The notes under the pieces are model-generated. The model was not told the DNA's origin. It made no database searches and saw only the letters and a program-made list of their open reading frames with translations. 64,000 bases of DNA from the NCBI RefSeq assembly GCF_018617385.1, contig NZ_JACSKA010000002.1:124001-188000 (forward strand), written 5' to 3'. Position 1 is the stretch's first letter. The number at the start of each line of letters is the position of its first letter. Made by a program: the position numbers and the translations under genes. Below, piece after piece: positions 41,800 to 50,943 of this stretch. This stretch comes from Exiguobacterium sp018617385. GTDB lineage: Bacteria; Bacillota; Bacilli; Exiguobacteriales; Exiguobacteriaceae.

Positions 41800-41851
41800 A
41801 GAGAACGCTTTCAAAAAAAGACTTGTGTCTCAAACCGACACATGTTATGTT
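41800..41851 (+). promoter_or_regulatory. crr operon promoter with possible cre
   Basis: -35 TTGTGT (41823-41828) and -10 TATGTT (41846-41851), 17 bases apart. AGAGAACGCTTTCA (41800-41813), two mismatches from the cre consensus, lies just upstream. Confidence 0.5.
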
Positions 41852-41875
41852 GAACGTGAAGAAACGAATAGCGAT

Positions 41876-41957
41876 CACATGTGACTGATTCGATCAGGCA
41901 TGGGGTAAGACGTACGGTGCATGCCACCCGTCTATACTCCATGCCTGTTTTGTTTTT
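41876..41957 (+). promoter_or_regulatory. GlcT-type antiterminator (RAT) and terminator before crr
   Basis: CACATGTGACTGATTCGATC followed by AGGCATGGGG (41876-41905) closely resembles the GlcT RAT of B. subtilis ptsG as I recall it. Its 3' half overlaps the left arm of a 13-bp terminator stem (CAGGCATGGGGTA with TACTCCATGCCTG, one wobble) ending in TTTTGTTTTT. GlcT, encoded two genes downstream, would bind RAT and allow read-through. Confidence 0.88.
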
Positions 41958-41990
41958 CGGCGTTTTGTTTCAAGAAAGGATGTAATTGAT

Positions 41991-42479
41991 ATGCTATGGA
42001 ATAAGTTAATGAATCGACACAAACCGACACTGCACTCACCAATGGAAGGAGACGTCATTCCACTCGAACAAGTAGCGGACCCGGTCTTCAGTGAAAAAAT
42101 GATGGGCGATGGCATTGCCATCACACCAACAGACGGCGCTGTCGTCTCACCGGCTGATGGGGAGATTGTACAAATCGCTCCGACAAAGCACGCCATCGGT
42201 ATTCGAACCGAGGATGGGGCTGAGATTTTGATACACGTCGGACTCGATACTGTTGAACTCGAAGGTCGACCATTTGATCTTCAAGTAGATGTGGGCGACC
42301 ACGTCAAGACGGGACAGCTGTTACTCACAGCTGACTTGGCACAAATTCATCAGGCGGGTAAGGACACGGTCACACCAATGGTCGTGACGAATGGTGGTGC
42401 ACTCGCCCATCATTATGCCTTCACGTTCACGAAAGAAGCTGTTCCGGGCAAGACGATTGTCGCCCGAGTGGAAGCGTGA
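41991..42479 (+). CDS. crr: PTS EIIA, glucose family
   Basis: A 162-residue EIIA-Glc. The active site is H82 in E-I-L-I-H-V-G-L-D-T-V, with H67 (T-K-H-A-I-G) as the second conserved histidine. It transfers phosphate from HPr to the EIIB domain of the permease encoded in the same operon. ATG 41991 follows AAAGGATG. Confidence 0.94.
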   Translation: MLWNKLMNRHKPTLHSPMEGDVIPLEQVADPVFSEKMMGDGIAITPTDGAVVSPADGEIVQIAPTKHAIGIRTEDGAEILIHVGLDTVELEGRPFDLQVDVGDHVKTGQLLLTADLAQIHQAGKDTVTPMVVTNGGALAHHYAFTFTKEAVPGKTIVARVEA

Positions 42480-42499
42480 CTCCGGAATAAGGAGGACAC

Positions 42500-43348
42500 A
42501 TGATTAAAATCAAAAAGATTCTAAACAACAATGCGGTCATCGTCTCAGACGAGGGTGAAGAAAAGATTGCGATCGGCCCTGGCGTCGCGTTTAAAAAAGC
42601 GAAGAACGACATCGTCAATCCACATAAGATCGAAAAGTTGTTCATCATGCCAGAGAATGACAAGTTCCAACAGTTGTTGAGCCGGATTCCTGTCGAACAC
42701 TTCACTGTTTCCGAGGATATTATCTCGTATGCGGAAAAACGTCTCGAGACATCGTTCAACGAACATATCCACATCGTCTTGACCGACCACATCTCGTTCG
42801 CCATCGAGCGGGAAATGGATGGCATCTCGTTACGCAACAAACTGTTGAACGAGATTAAAATCCTCTATCGGAATGAATATGAGATTGGACTATGGGCGAT
42901 TGAACATATCGCTGAAAAGCTCAACGTCCAAATGCCGAAAGACGAAGCTGCGTTCATCGCGCTTCATATCCATACGATGAAAGTGAAAGGAGGTGATTTA
43001 CGCAAGACGGTCAAACAGACAACGATTGTCCGCGACATGATTCAATCGATTTCACGACGACTCGATGTATCCATTGAAGAAGATGACTTATCCTACCAAC
43101 GATTATTAACTCATTTACGGTTCGTCATGGATCGGGTCAACCATTACGATCATCACACGATTGATGAAGACATGCTCCGCATGATTCAGACGAAATTCAC
43201 GTCTGCCTATGCCTGTGCATCGGATGTCGCGAAAGAAATGGAAGAGACCTATGGCGTCGTCTTGCCCGAGTCAGAACTTGGTTATATTACGCTTCACATC
43301 CAACGTCTACAAGATCAACACCATCAAAAAGGAGGAAATCAACAATGA
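42500..43348 (+). CDS. glcT: BglG-family antiterminator, GlcT type
   Basis: A 282-residue antiterminator: CAT RNA-binding domain (1-58, K-I-L-N-N-N-A-V-I-V) and two PRDs with conserved histidines (D-H-I-S-F-A near 95, A-L-H-I-H-T near 155, T-L-H-I-Q near 267). It lies between crr and the EIICB gene and downstream of a GlcT-type RAT, so it probably regulates its own operon in response to the PTS phosphorylation state. Confidence 0.9.
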   Translation: MIKIKKILNNNAVIVSDEGEEKIAIGPGVAFKKAKNDIVNPHKIEKLFIMPENDKFQQLLSRIPVEHFTVSEDIISYAEKRLETSFNEHIHIVLTDHISFAIEREMDGISLRNKLLNEIKILYRNEYEIGLWAIEHIAEKLNVQMPKDEAAFIALHIHTMKVKGGDLRKTVKQTTIVRDMIQSISRRLDVSIEEDDLSYQRLLTHLRFVMDRVNHYDHHTIDEDMLRMIQTKFTSAYACASDVAKEMEETYGVVLPESELGYITLHIQRLQDQHHQKGGNQQ

Positions 43349-44835
43349 TGAACTTTTTTCAACGTCTCGGACGTTCCCTCATGTTACCGGTCGCCGTACT
43401 ACCGGCTGCTGCTATTCTCATGGGGATTGGTTATTGGATTGACCCAGTCGGCTGGGGATCTGAAAACATTGCCGCTGCATTCTTAATTAAAGCGGGGGCC
43501 GCGATTATCGATAACATTCCAATTCTGTTCGCAGTCGGGGTCGCGCTCGGAATGGCTAAGAACCGTGACGGTTCAGCAGCACTCAGTGGGCTCGTTGCCT
43601 TCCTGACGGTCACAACGCTTCTCTCTGCAGGAACGGTTGCGTTGTTCCAAGGCATCGACGTAGAAGCCGTCAACCCGGCATTCGGGAAGATCGGGAACGC
43701 ATTTGTCGGGATTCTATCCGGTCTCGTCGCCGCTTCCATGTACAACCGCTTCAGTCAAGTCAAACTGCCAGATGCTCTCGCCTTCTTTAGTGGGAAGCGT
43801 CTCGTACCAATCATGACAGCCTTCTCGATGATTCTCGTATCGGTCGCACTTTACTTCATCTGGCCGGTCGTCTATACAGGTCTCGTCGGATTCGGTGAAT
43901 CGATTTCAAAACTCGGCGCATTCGGTGCCGGACTTTACGGATTCTTTAACCGTCTCTTGATTCCAACTGGTCTTCACCACGCTCTCAACTCGGTATTCTG
44001 GTTCGACGTCGCAGGAATCAACGACATCGGAAACTTCTGGTCAGGTCAAGGTGAAAAAGGTGTGACGGGGATGTACCAAGCAGGTTACTTCCCAATCATG
44101 ATGTTCGGTCTTCCGGCCGCAGCACTCGCGATGTACCATACAGCGAAAACAAAACGGAAGAAACAAGCCGCTTCGCTTCTTCTCGCAGCGGCATTCGCTT
44201 CATTCTTCACAGGGGTAACAGAACCACTCGAGTTCTCATTCATGTTCCTCGCACCTGTTCTTTACCTTGTCCACGCAGTTCTTACAGGAATTTCGCTCTT
44301 CGTTGCGGCAACGTTCCAATGGACAGCCGGCTTCGGATTTAGCGCAGGCTTGGTCGACTTTATCTTGAGCTCACGCTTGCCGCTTGCGAACCAACCGTAC
44401 ATGCTCATCGTTCAAGGTCTTGTGTTTGCAGTCATCTACTACGTCATCTTCCGCTTCATGATTGTGAAGCTCAACTTGGCAACGCCAGGTCGTGAACCAG
44501 ATGAAGTCGTCGATGCGGTTGCAAGTGAGACAGCAGACGGTGAAACGAAAGTCGCACCAGTCGCATCAGCTTCAGGTAACGAATACTCAGCCATGGCGAA
44601 CATGATTTATGATGGTCTCGGCGGTGACAGCAACGTCACAGGAATCGAGTCTTGCATCACACGCCTACGCGTCGATGTCAAAGACATGGATACGGTCAAC
44701 CAAGATCAAATCAAAAAAGCCGGTATTCCGGGAATCAAAGTCGTCAGTCCAAACCATATTCAAGTCATCGTCGGCACAAACGTTCAGTTCGTCCTCGATG
44801 AGATTGAAAAAATCCGTAGCCACCGCGCCGGATAA
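43345..44835 (+). CDS. PTS EIICB, glucose/N-acetylglucosamine family
   Basis: A 496-residue permease: EIIC with about ten helices (residues 10-390) and EIIB at the C-terminus (phosphorylation at Cys437 in I-E-S-C-I-T-R-L-R). The Q-A-G-Y-F-P-I-M-M-F-G-L-P-A-A-A-L-A-M and G-V-T-E-P-L-E-F-S-F-M-F segments look closer to NagE/NagP (N-acetylglucosamine) than to PtsG, while the GlcT-type leader suggests glucose. Substrate therefore open. Start overlaps the glcT stop (ATGA). Confidence 0.88.
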   Translation: MMNFFQRLGRSLMLPVAVLPAAAILMGIGYWIDPVGWGSENIAAAFLIKAGAAIIDNIPILFAVGVALGMAKNRDGSAALSGLVAFLTVTTLLSAGTVALFQGIDVEAVNPAFGKIGNAFVGILSGLVAASMYNRFSQVKLPDALAFFSGKRLVPIMTAFSMILVSVALYFIWPVVYTGLVGFGESISKLGAFGAGLYGFFNRLLIPTGLHHALNSVFWFDVAGINDIGNFWSGQGEKGVTGMYQAGYFPIMMFGLPAAALAMYHTAKTKRKKQAASLLLAAAFASFFTGVTEPLEFSFMFLAPVLYLVHAVLTGISLFVAATFQWTAGFGFSAGLVDFILSSRLPLANQPYMLIVQGLVFAVIYYVIFRFMIVKLNLATPGREPDEVVDAVASETADGETKVAPVASASGNEYSAMANMIYDGLGGDSNVTGIESCITRLRVDVKDMDTVNQDQIKKAGIPGIKVVSPNHIQVIVGTNVQFVLDEIEKIRSHRAG

Positions 44836-44841
44836 ACGTCG

Positions 44842-44870
44842 AAAGCCACCTCATTCAGGTGGCTTTTCTT
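44842..44870. terminator. Terminator after the EIICB gene
   Basis: AAAGCCACCT / AGGTGGCTTT stem with a 5-base loop and T-rich tail on the plus strand. The stop codon of the opposing small gene lies in the loop. Confidence 0.9.
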
Positions 44871-45054
44871 GTTTTCGTGCATATTGTTGATAGAATTGAA
44901 TGAAATAATAGAGGAAGATCCACGGTAAGATGTACTGTGTGAGCCACATGATGACACGCATCAACTGCCAAATCGGATTATTTAATATCAATCCCGCTAG
45001 GAAAATGACGATACAAAAGATCAGACCGTACCCTATGTATATCTTTTTATTCAA
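44851..45054 (-). CDS. Small membrane protein of unknown function
   Basis: About 67 residues with two hydrophobic segments (about 5-25 and 32-55) and a charged end. Best start by ribosome-site spacing is TTG at 45054, after AAGGGGGTG; GTG at 45063 is possible. The frame stays open further upstream without a ribosome site. Family not recognised; it stands alone between the EIICB gene and htpX. Confidence 0.6.
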   Translation of the reverse strand: MNKKIYIGYGLIFCIVIFLAGLILNNPIWQLMRVIMWLTQYILPWIFLYYFIQFYQQYARKQEKPPE

Positions 45055-45093
45055 CTCATCCACCCCCTTATTTTCCCAGTTCAGTGTAACATA

Positions 45094-45123
45094 AAGAGCC
45101 TGCCGCAACCGGACAGGCTCTTC
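45094..45123 (-). terminator. Terminator of the lemA-htpX operon
   Basis: AAGAGCCTG / CAGGCTCTT stem, loop of about 11 bases, then TTTAT on the minus strand. Confidence 0.75.
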
Positions 45124-46017
45124 TTACATTTGACGAAGTCGGGAAATGCGTTCGACTGGATCAGGGTGTGTCGAGAATAGACCACTAACCTTCTTCTTAA
45201 GTGGATCGGAGAAGTAAAGCGGTGCGGAGGCACTCGACGCTTGCTCGACGGGTGTCTCGACGTTGGCAATCTTCTCAAGCGCCGAGGCGAGCGCATCTGG
45301 GTTGCGGGTCAGTTCCGCCCCACTCGCATCTGCCAGAAACTCGCGATTCCGTGAAATCGCCATATTGATGAGCATGGCGATGAGCGGTGCCAATACCAAC
45401 AAGACGAGTCCGATGATCAAAAAGATGGGATTTTGGTTTTGATCGCGTCTTCCACCGATACTTCTGAAGAACAGCATGCGCGACCCGATATCGCTCATGA
45501 TGGCAATCACCGAGACAAGTGCGAGCGTGACCGTCGAGAGCCGCACATCATAATTCTTAATATGCGCGACCTCATGCGCGATTACCCCTTCTACTTCTTC
45601 TCGCGATAATCGATCCAACAGTCCCGTCGTGACGGCGACGGCCGCCTTTTCCGGTTTTAATCCCGTCGCAAAGGCGTTCGGCGATGGGTCGTTGATGATA
45701 AAGATACGCGGCATCGGCACTCGTGCGACCATCGCCATGTTCTCGACCGTATGCCATAAAAAGCGGTGCTCTTCCACTGAAGTCACCTCTTGCGCCCGAT
45801 TCATCTTCATGACGATGTTCGTACTCGACATGATGACGATTCCCACGTAAAACAACGAGAAAATCGGTGTGAAGATCAACCCCGGAATCGCGTCTCCATA
45901 GTTGACGTAGGAAATCGCCGCTCCGACGAGAAGAACGAATAACACAAACCCCGTGACGATGAAGACCGTCTTCACTTTATTCTTTCGAATCTGTTCATAG
46001 AGGAGCATACGCGCCAC
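45124..46017 (-). CDS. htpX: Membrane zinc metalloprotease HtpX
   Basis: A 297-residue M48 protease with H-E-V-A-H near residue 146 and a downstream E (S-R-N-R-E-F-L-A-D-A) as third zinc ligand. Four hydrophobic segments (two N-terminal, two after the active site). It degrades misfolded membrane proteins. lemA lies ten bases upstream, a common pairing in Bacilli. Confidence 0.94.
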   Translation of the reverse strand: MARMLLYEQIRKNKVKTVFIVTGFVLFVLLVGAAISYVNYGDAIPGLIFTPIFSLFYVGIVIMSSTNIVMKMNRAQEVTSVEEHRFLWHTVENMAMVARVPMPRIFIINDPSPNAFATGLKPEKAAVAVTTGLLDRLSREEVEGVIAHEVAHIKNYDVRLSTVTLALVSVIAIMSDIGSRMLFFRSIGGRRDQNQNPIFLIIGLVLLVLAPLIAMLINMAISRNREFLADASGAELTRNPDALASALEKIANVETPVEQASSASAPLYFSDPLKKKVSGLFSTHPDPVERISRLRQM

Positions 46018-46026
46018 CTCGATTCA

Positions 46027-46575
46027 TCAAAACGAAACGCGAACGTTCTCGCGCTCTTCGGCACGTGCCTCGAGCATATCGCGCTTTTCAAAATGATGGA
46101 CGGAGGCGATGATGTTCGTCGGGACCGATTCGATTTTCGTGTTATATTTCATGACCGTATTGTTATAGAGTTGACGCGAATACGCGACCTTATTTTCCGT
46201 CTGTGTCAATTCTTCCTGCAACATCTTGAAGTTCTCGTTCGCTTTCAAGTCCGGGTACGCCTCACGAAGCGCGAAGAGATTTTTCAGTGCTCCACTCAAT
46301 TGATCGTTCACTGCCATCTGGTCCTGACGATTCGACTTTTCTCCGAGCTGGTTTCTCAGTTCGACGACCTTCGCAAGCGTTTCTTGCTCGTGTTTCGCGT
46401 AGCCTTTCACCGTCTCGACCAAGTTCGGAATCAAATCATACCGCCGCTTCAACTGCACATCGATTTGAGCCCACGCCTCATCGACCCAATTTCGATACTT
46501 GACGAGCCCGTTGTACATCGAAAAATAGATGAGTACGAGCACGACAACCGCTACAATCGCAATAATCCACCCCAT
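46027..46575 (-). CDS. lemA: LemA family protein
   Basis: A 182-residue protein: one N-terminal membrane helix, then the LemA helical domain (Y-N-x-L-V-x-x-R-N-x-V-D-E-A-W-A-Q-I-D-V-Q-L-K-R-R-Y-D-L-I-P-N-L near 22-53). Usually found beside membrane proteases such as HtpX, of uncertain function. It heads the two-gene operon. Confidence 0.92.
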   Translation of the reverse strand: MGWIIAIVAVVVLVLIYFSMYNGLVKYRNWVDEAWAQIDVQLKRRYDLIPNLVETVKGYAKHEQETLAKVVELRNQLGEKSNRQDQMAVNDQLSGALKNLFALREAYPDLKANENFKMLQEELTQTENKVAYSRQLYNNTVMKYNTKIESVPTNIIASVHHFEKRDMLEARAEERENVRVSF

Positions 46576-46713
46576 GTTGGCACCTCATTTCTTCATTTTC
46601 TCCTGTATTAATTCCCTCTCGTCGTATAACATAAGCGTAACTTAGAAAAATATAGTCAATGATTCATATTTACTGTGAGTTGTCTCATGATTTCATACAA
46701 AAGGAGTGTTTCG

Positions 46714-47142
46714 ATGTCTATTCCAACCATCGTTGTCGCCGTGAAAGCGGTGATTGTGCAAAACGACCAGATGCTCGTCATCAAACGAGCAACAGATGAC
46801 GAGGTCCACCCTGGAACGTGGGAGCTCGTCGGTGGTAAGCTCGATTTCGGCGAAACGCTCGAACGGGCCTTAGAACGAGAAGTATTTGAAGAAACCGACC
46901 TACGTGTCACGGTTCAACACCTACTGTACGCTACGACATTTTTAACCGATCCAAACCGCCAAGTCGTCCTTATGACGTACTTGGCTCACCCCATCGCAAC
47001 AATCGTCACATTGTCCGAAGAGCATAGTGATGCAAGATGGGTGACGGCTAATGAAGCCCGACAGCTGTTACCTCAACCGATTCTCGATGATTTGGATTCA
47101 CATGACATATGGTCCTTGCTTCAACCAAAACCAATCCACTGA
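46714..47142 (+). CDS. Nudix hydrolase
   Basis: A 142-residue protein with a complete Nudix box at about 40-63 (G-G-K-L-D-F-G-E-T ... R-E-V-F-E-E-T). ATG 46714 follows AAAAGGAG; upstream ATGs lack a ribosome site. Probably hydrolyses a nucleoside diphosphate derivative; substrate unknown. It precedes the M20 gene by 14 bases. Confidence 0.88.
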   Translation: MSIPTIVVAVKAVIVQNDQMLVIKRATDDEVHPGTWELVGGKLDFGETLERALEREVFEETDLRVTVQHLLYATTFLTDPNRQVVLMTYLAHPIATIVTLSEEHSDARWVTANEARQLLPQPILDDLDSHDIWSLLQPKPIH

Positions 47143-47156
47143 CAGGAGTGTTTGCT

Positions 47157-48341
47157 ATGCTTGTGACTGACCTCGATTTAAGATTGACGGAATTATACGA
47201 AGAAATGGTGTCCCTAAGACGCCATTTTCACCAATATCCTGAACTGTCTTTTCAAGAAGTCGAAACACCAAAGATGATTGCCTCTTATCTCCGTGAACTT
47301 GGAATTGAAGTACGTGAGCACGTTGGCGGCAATGGGGTCGTCGGTCGAATCAAAGGCGGTGACGGTCCGACCATCGCATTACGTGCCGATTTCGACGCTC
47401 TTCCCATCCAAGATGTGAAAGATGTCCCGTATCGTTCAAAAGTGAACGGGGTCATGCATGCGTGTGGACACGATGCCCACACGGCGACCCTTCTCGTTTT
47501 AGCGAAAGTATTGACTGAGATGAGCCTTCCAGGAGACGTCGTGTTGATTCACCAGTTCGCCGAAGAATTGGCTCCAGGTGGTGCCAAACCGATGATTGAA
47601 GACGGCTGTCTCGACAATGTGGATTATATATACGGTGCGCACATTTGGACGCCACTTCCGTTCGGGACGATTGGTGTGAAAACAGGTCCTGTGATGGCTG
47701 CGGCAGATCGCTTTGAATTGACCATTACAGGAAAAGGTGGACATGGCGCGATTCCGCAACATACAGTCGATGCCCTCATGGTTGCTGTGAACGTGGCGAA
47801 TCATCTTCAACAGGTCGTCAGTCGGCGAATCGATCCGCTCGAACCTGCCGTGCTGACCATCGGTACGCTCCACTCCGGACAAGCATTCAACGTCATTGCC
47901 GAAGAAGCCAAATTATCCGGTACCGTACGTACATTCACTCGGGAGACGCAAGAAAAAATCATCTCCGATATGGAGCAGATCATTCGTTCCGTCTGTGAGG
48001 CGAGCGATGCTGATTATGAATTGGAGTATATAAAAGGATATCCTGCTGTCGTGAATCATGTGACCGAAACGGAACTCGTCCGTGAGAGTGCGATGGAGGT
48101 CGTTGGTGCAGACGGTGTCATTGAGATAGCACCACTTATGGTCGGGGAAGATTTCGCTTATTATGTCGAGCACGTTCCTGGTAGCTTTTTCTTCACAGGA
48201 GCAGGAAATCCCGAGCTCTCCGCAATCTTTCCGCATCATCATCCCCGCTTCGACGTGGATGAACGAGCGATGTTGCACACAGCCCAAGTCTTGTTAGGAG
48301 CTTTACAACGAACGTGGATGACACACGAAAAAGAGGGCTGA
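47157..48341 (+). CDS. M20 family amidohydrolase/aminoacylase
   Basis: A 394-residue metallohydrolase of the IAA-amino-acid hydrolase/hippuricase type. Metal ligands appear in A-C-G-H-D-A-H (near 103), the catalytic pair in F-A-E-E-L-A-P-G-G (near 137), G-A-H-I-W (near 162), and a C-terminal H-H-H-P. Start ATG 47157 follows CAGGAG. Likely removes acyl groups from amino acids or N-acetyl-diaminopimelate-like substrates. Confidence 0.9.
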   Translation: MLVTDLDLRLTELYEEMVSLRRHFHQYPELSFQEVETPKMIASYLRELGIEVREHVGGNGVVGRIKGGDGPTIALRADFDALPIQDVKDVPYRSKVNGVMHACGHDAHTATLLVLAKVLTEMSLPGDVVLIHQFAEELAPGGAKPMIEDGCLDNVDYIYGAHIWTPLPFGTIGVKTGPVMAAADRFELTITGKGGHGAIPQHTVDALMVAVNVANHLQQVVSRRIDPLEPAVLTIGTLHSGQAFNVIAEEAKLSGTVRTFTRETQEKIISDMEQIIRSVCEASDADYELEYIKGYPAVVNHVTETELVRESAMEVVGADGVIEIAPLMVGEDFAYYVEHVPGSFFFTGAGNPELSAIFPHHHPRFDVDERAMLHTAQVLLGALQRTWMTHEKEG

Positions 48342-48361
48342 TGCATCGCATCAGTCCTCTT
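48331..48361. terminator. Bidirectional terminator at the ends of the M20 and CorC genes
   Basis: AAGAGGgCTGATGC / GCATCAGtCCTCTT stem with a 3-base loop. It overlaps the last codons of both converging genes. Confidence 0.7.
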
Positions 48362-49670
48362 CAGTAATTGGTTCTTTTAATTCTGAAACAAGCACTTGGT
48401 CGACACGCTTTCCGTCCATATCTACGACTTCAAAGCGAAGACCGTACGCTTCGACCACATCGCCTCGTTTCGGAAAATCACCGAGTGCGTAAATGACGAG
48501 TCCTGCGAGCGTATGATAGGAGTTGCGCCCTTCGTCGAATCGGTCATCCCGAATCTCGAACGTTCGCTTCAAATCCTCGATTCCGAGTAACCCATCCGCC
48601 AAATATGATCCATCTTCACGACGTACCACTTCCGGTGTATCCTCTTCAATCATCACCTCTCCGACGATTTCTTCCAAAATATCGAACAAGGTGACCATGC
48701 CAAGGAATCCGCCGTATTCATCTAAAACAAAGGCGATTTCGACACCATTTTTCTGCATCATTTGAAGCACTTGGCTCGCCTCTCGTTGTTTTGGAACGAT
48801 GAGCGGCTGTTTGATGCGCTTCAAAATTTGTGACGGCTCACGCAGTGTCGGCAACGTCAAGATGTCACGTACGTCGATGTACCCGACAAAGTCGTCAAGC
48901 GAGTCGCGCCCGACCGGTAACTTGTTATGTTTACTTTCATAAATCGATTTCTTCATATCGTCCATGTCATCTTCTAAGTCGACCCATTCGAGCGTCGTCC
49001 GTGGTTGCATGAGCTCATAAATCAATTGATCATGAAACGCAAAGACCCGTTCGACTTGTCGAACTTCTTCATGAGCGAACTGTCCTTGTTGAGCGCCCTC
49101 AAACAAAAGTTGTTTGATCTCAAGTTCAGTCTCCCCACTCGTCTGCTCCGCCTTCAACCCAAGGAGTTTGAACAAGAAGAGTGTCGACTTCGATAAAATC
49201 CAAATGAACGGTTTCATCACCTTGCTGAATAGATCGAGCGAAGGAATAATCGCCATCGTGACTTTCTCAGGCGAGACGAGCGCGATCCGTTTCGGGACCA
49301 ATTCACCGATAATCAGGGATAGATACGTGATAATTGTAACGACGGCCACATAAGCAACGGTTCCGGCATACTGCGTACTCATCCCGGCTTGTTCAAACGC
49401 CGATGCGAGCGGTGCCGAGAAGCGTGCGCCCCCGTAGGCCCCGTTAATAATCCCAATCAATGTGATTCCGACTTGAACGGTCGACAACAAATCTGTCGGG
49501 TCTTTCGAATAATGAAGCGCAATCTTGGCACTTCGTTTCCCTCGATTTGCTTCAACCTCAAGTTTTGCAGGTTTCGATGAGATGAGCGCAATTTCTGTCA
49601 TCGCAAAAATCCCGTTCAACACAATCAAAAACAAAACAATCAACAAATCAATCACTATGGAAGAATCCAC
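48351..49670 (-). CDS. HlyC/CorC family protein (CNNM-CBS-CorC)
   Basis: About 439 residues: four hydrophobic segments in a DUF21/CNNM domain (1-195), a CBS pair (about 210-335) and a C-terminal CorC_HlyC domain (350-430). Members are linked to magnesium or cobalt efflux. GTG at 49670 is ten bases from GAGGT; the ATG at 49679 is only one base away from it, so the GTG is more likely the start. Confidence 0.88.
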   Translation of the reverse strand: MDSSIVIDLLIVLFLIVLNGIFAMTEIALISSKPAKLEVEANRGKRSAKIALHYSKDPTDLLSTVQVGITLIGIINGAYGGARFSAPLASAFEQAGMSTQYAGTVAYVAVVTIITYLSLIIGELVPKRIALVSPEKVTMAIIPSLDLFSKVMKPFIWILSKSTLFLFKLLGLKAEQTSGETELEIKQLLFEGAQQGQFAHEEVRQVERVFAFHDQLIYELMQPRTTLEWVDLEDDMDDMKKSIYESKHNKLPVGRDSLDDFVGYIDVRDILTLPTLREPSQILKRIKQPLIVPKQREASQVLQMMQKNGVEIAFVLDEYGGFLGMVTLFDILEEIVGEVMIEEDTPEVVRREDGSYLADGLLGIEDLKRTFEIRDDRFDEGRNSYHTLAGLVIYALGDFPKRGDVVEAYGLRFEVVDMDGKRVDQVLVSELKEPITEED

Positions 49671-49769
49671 TTTTTTCATCACCTCAGCTAAGTTTTAACC
49701 ATACTGCTTCATTTTATCAAAAAATCGTTACCAACCTGTACCCGTTTTGCTCAGAAAAATAGCCACTCC

Positions 49770-50243
49770 TCAAGAAGTGGCTTCGTTGACAGCTTGTTTG
49801 GCGATGGCTGCCGTCTGAGACTGTTTAAAGAGAATGACCCCGACAAGAAGGATGGTGAGCCCTACAATTTGTCCAGCCGATAATGTGATTTGAGGCATCC
49901 CGAAGGCGCCGTACAAATCGACGACTAATGCCCAAATGAGTTGTGACACGAGAATGAGTGACACGGACAACGTGGGTCCAAGAATCTGGATGCTGCGCAT
50001 GACACAGTACACGACCCCGACCCCAAGCAAACCACCGAGCCAATAGATTGGCGATAAGTCACGTAATCCAGCAAGATTTCCTCCAAATAATACTAACGGG
50101 ATGATGGATCCAACCAAACCAACGATAAAGACCAATACCGTAGTGGCCCATGCCCCTAAATTTGTATTCATTTTTGCGTTGACCGCCGCCTGTACGCTAA
50201 TAAATGCCCCAGCCACTGCCGAACAGATGATACCAAAAATCAT
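49770..50243 (-). CDS. YdcZ-type (DMT-like, DUF606) membrane transporter, copy 2
   Basis: A 157-residue protein with five hydrophobic segments, beginning with A-V-A-G-A-F-I-S-V-Q-A-A-V-N-A-K, the family signature of half-size DMT transporters. It is homologous to the product of 50944-51369 (shared A-K-x-x-x-x-x-G-A-W, W-Y-x-G-G-L-x-G-V and L-x-x-Q-L pattern). Probably a dimerising half transporter; substrate unknown. Confidence 0.82.
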   Translation of the reverse strand: MIFGIICSAVAGAFISVQAAVNAKMNTNLGAWATTVLVFIVGLVGSIIPLVLFGGNLAGLRDLSPIYWLGGLLGVGVVYCVMRSIQILGPTLSVSLILVSQLIWALVVDLYGAFGMPQITLSAGQIVGLTILLVGVILFKQSQTAAIAKQAVNEATS

Positions 50244-50254
50244 ATAATCCCTCC

Positions 50255-50929
50255 TTACTCATAAAACATGCCGTTCGCACGTTCTTTCAATCGCTCACTA
50301 TTTAAAATGATGACTTCTTTTCTCGTTCGTTTGACCAATCCTTCATCCACGAATGCCTGCAACGTTCGGTTCAAGTGACGATAACTCGTCCCGAGCCACT
50401 CTGCGACTTCTTTCCGTTTCAGTTGACTCATCTCCGCTTGAAACAGTTCATTCCCAGATTCACTGAGTGAGATCAAGTAACCGGCCAACCGCTCTTCGAG
50501 AGTCGACATGAGATGATTCGACGAGGCGTTTGCCTCAATGAATAATTTTTCGGACACGCCTCGTAACAGATGCTCCGTGAATTCAACTGTGCGATTATAT
50601 CGTCGAAGCGCCTCGAAAGGGATACGCAGACACGTTACGGGACCGACCGCTTCAACCGTATGCAATACATTGCGTCCGCTCGCATACTCGATATCTCCAA
50701 TCAATGTTGGAGCAGCCTTCAGACGCAACAATCGCAATTTTCCTTCTTCACTGAGCGTATAAATTTTGACGCGCCCTTCAAGGACGACGAATAAAGATTC
50801 GATGTGTTGATCGTTCGAACATAACATGGTCCCGGACGCATACGTCACCACGGATGAGGACTCAAGCGTTTCATTCGAAAACAGATGATTCCACTGTAAT
50901 CGTGTCAGTGCATCCATAATATTCATCAT
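50255..50929 (-). CDS. Crp/Fnr-family regulator (YeiL-like)
   Basis: A 224-residue regulator with an N-terminal effector fold (about 20-130) and a C-terminal winged helix (K-R-K-E-V-A-E-W-L-G-T-S-Y-R-H-L-N-R-T-L near 170-190). It lacks the cysteine clusters of Fnr proteins, so it probably senses something other than oxygen via iron-sulfur. ATG 50929 follows AAGGAG. It is encoded between two YdcZ-type transporters and likely controls them. Confidence 0.87.
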   Translation of the reverse strand: MMNIMDALTRLQWNHLFSNETLESSSVVTYASGTMLCSNDQHIESLFVVLEGRVKIYTLSEEGKLRLLRLKAAPTLIGDIEYASGRNVLHTVEAVGPVTCLRIPFEALRRYNRTVEFTEHLLRGVSEKLFIEANASSNHLMSTLEERLAGYLISLSESGNELFQAEMSQLKRKEVAEWLGTSYRHLNRTLQAFVDEGLVKRTRKEVIILNSERLKERANGMFYE

Positions 50930-50943
50930 GTAAAATGAACTCC

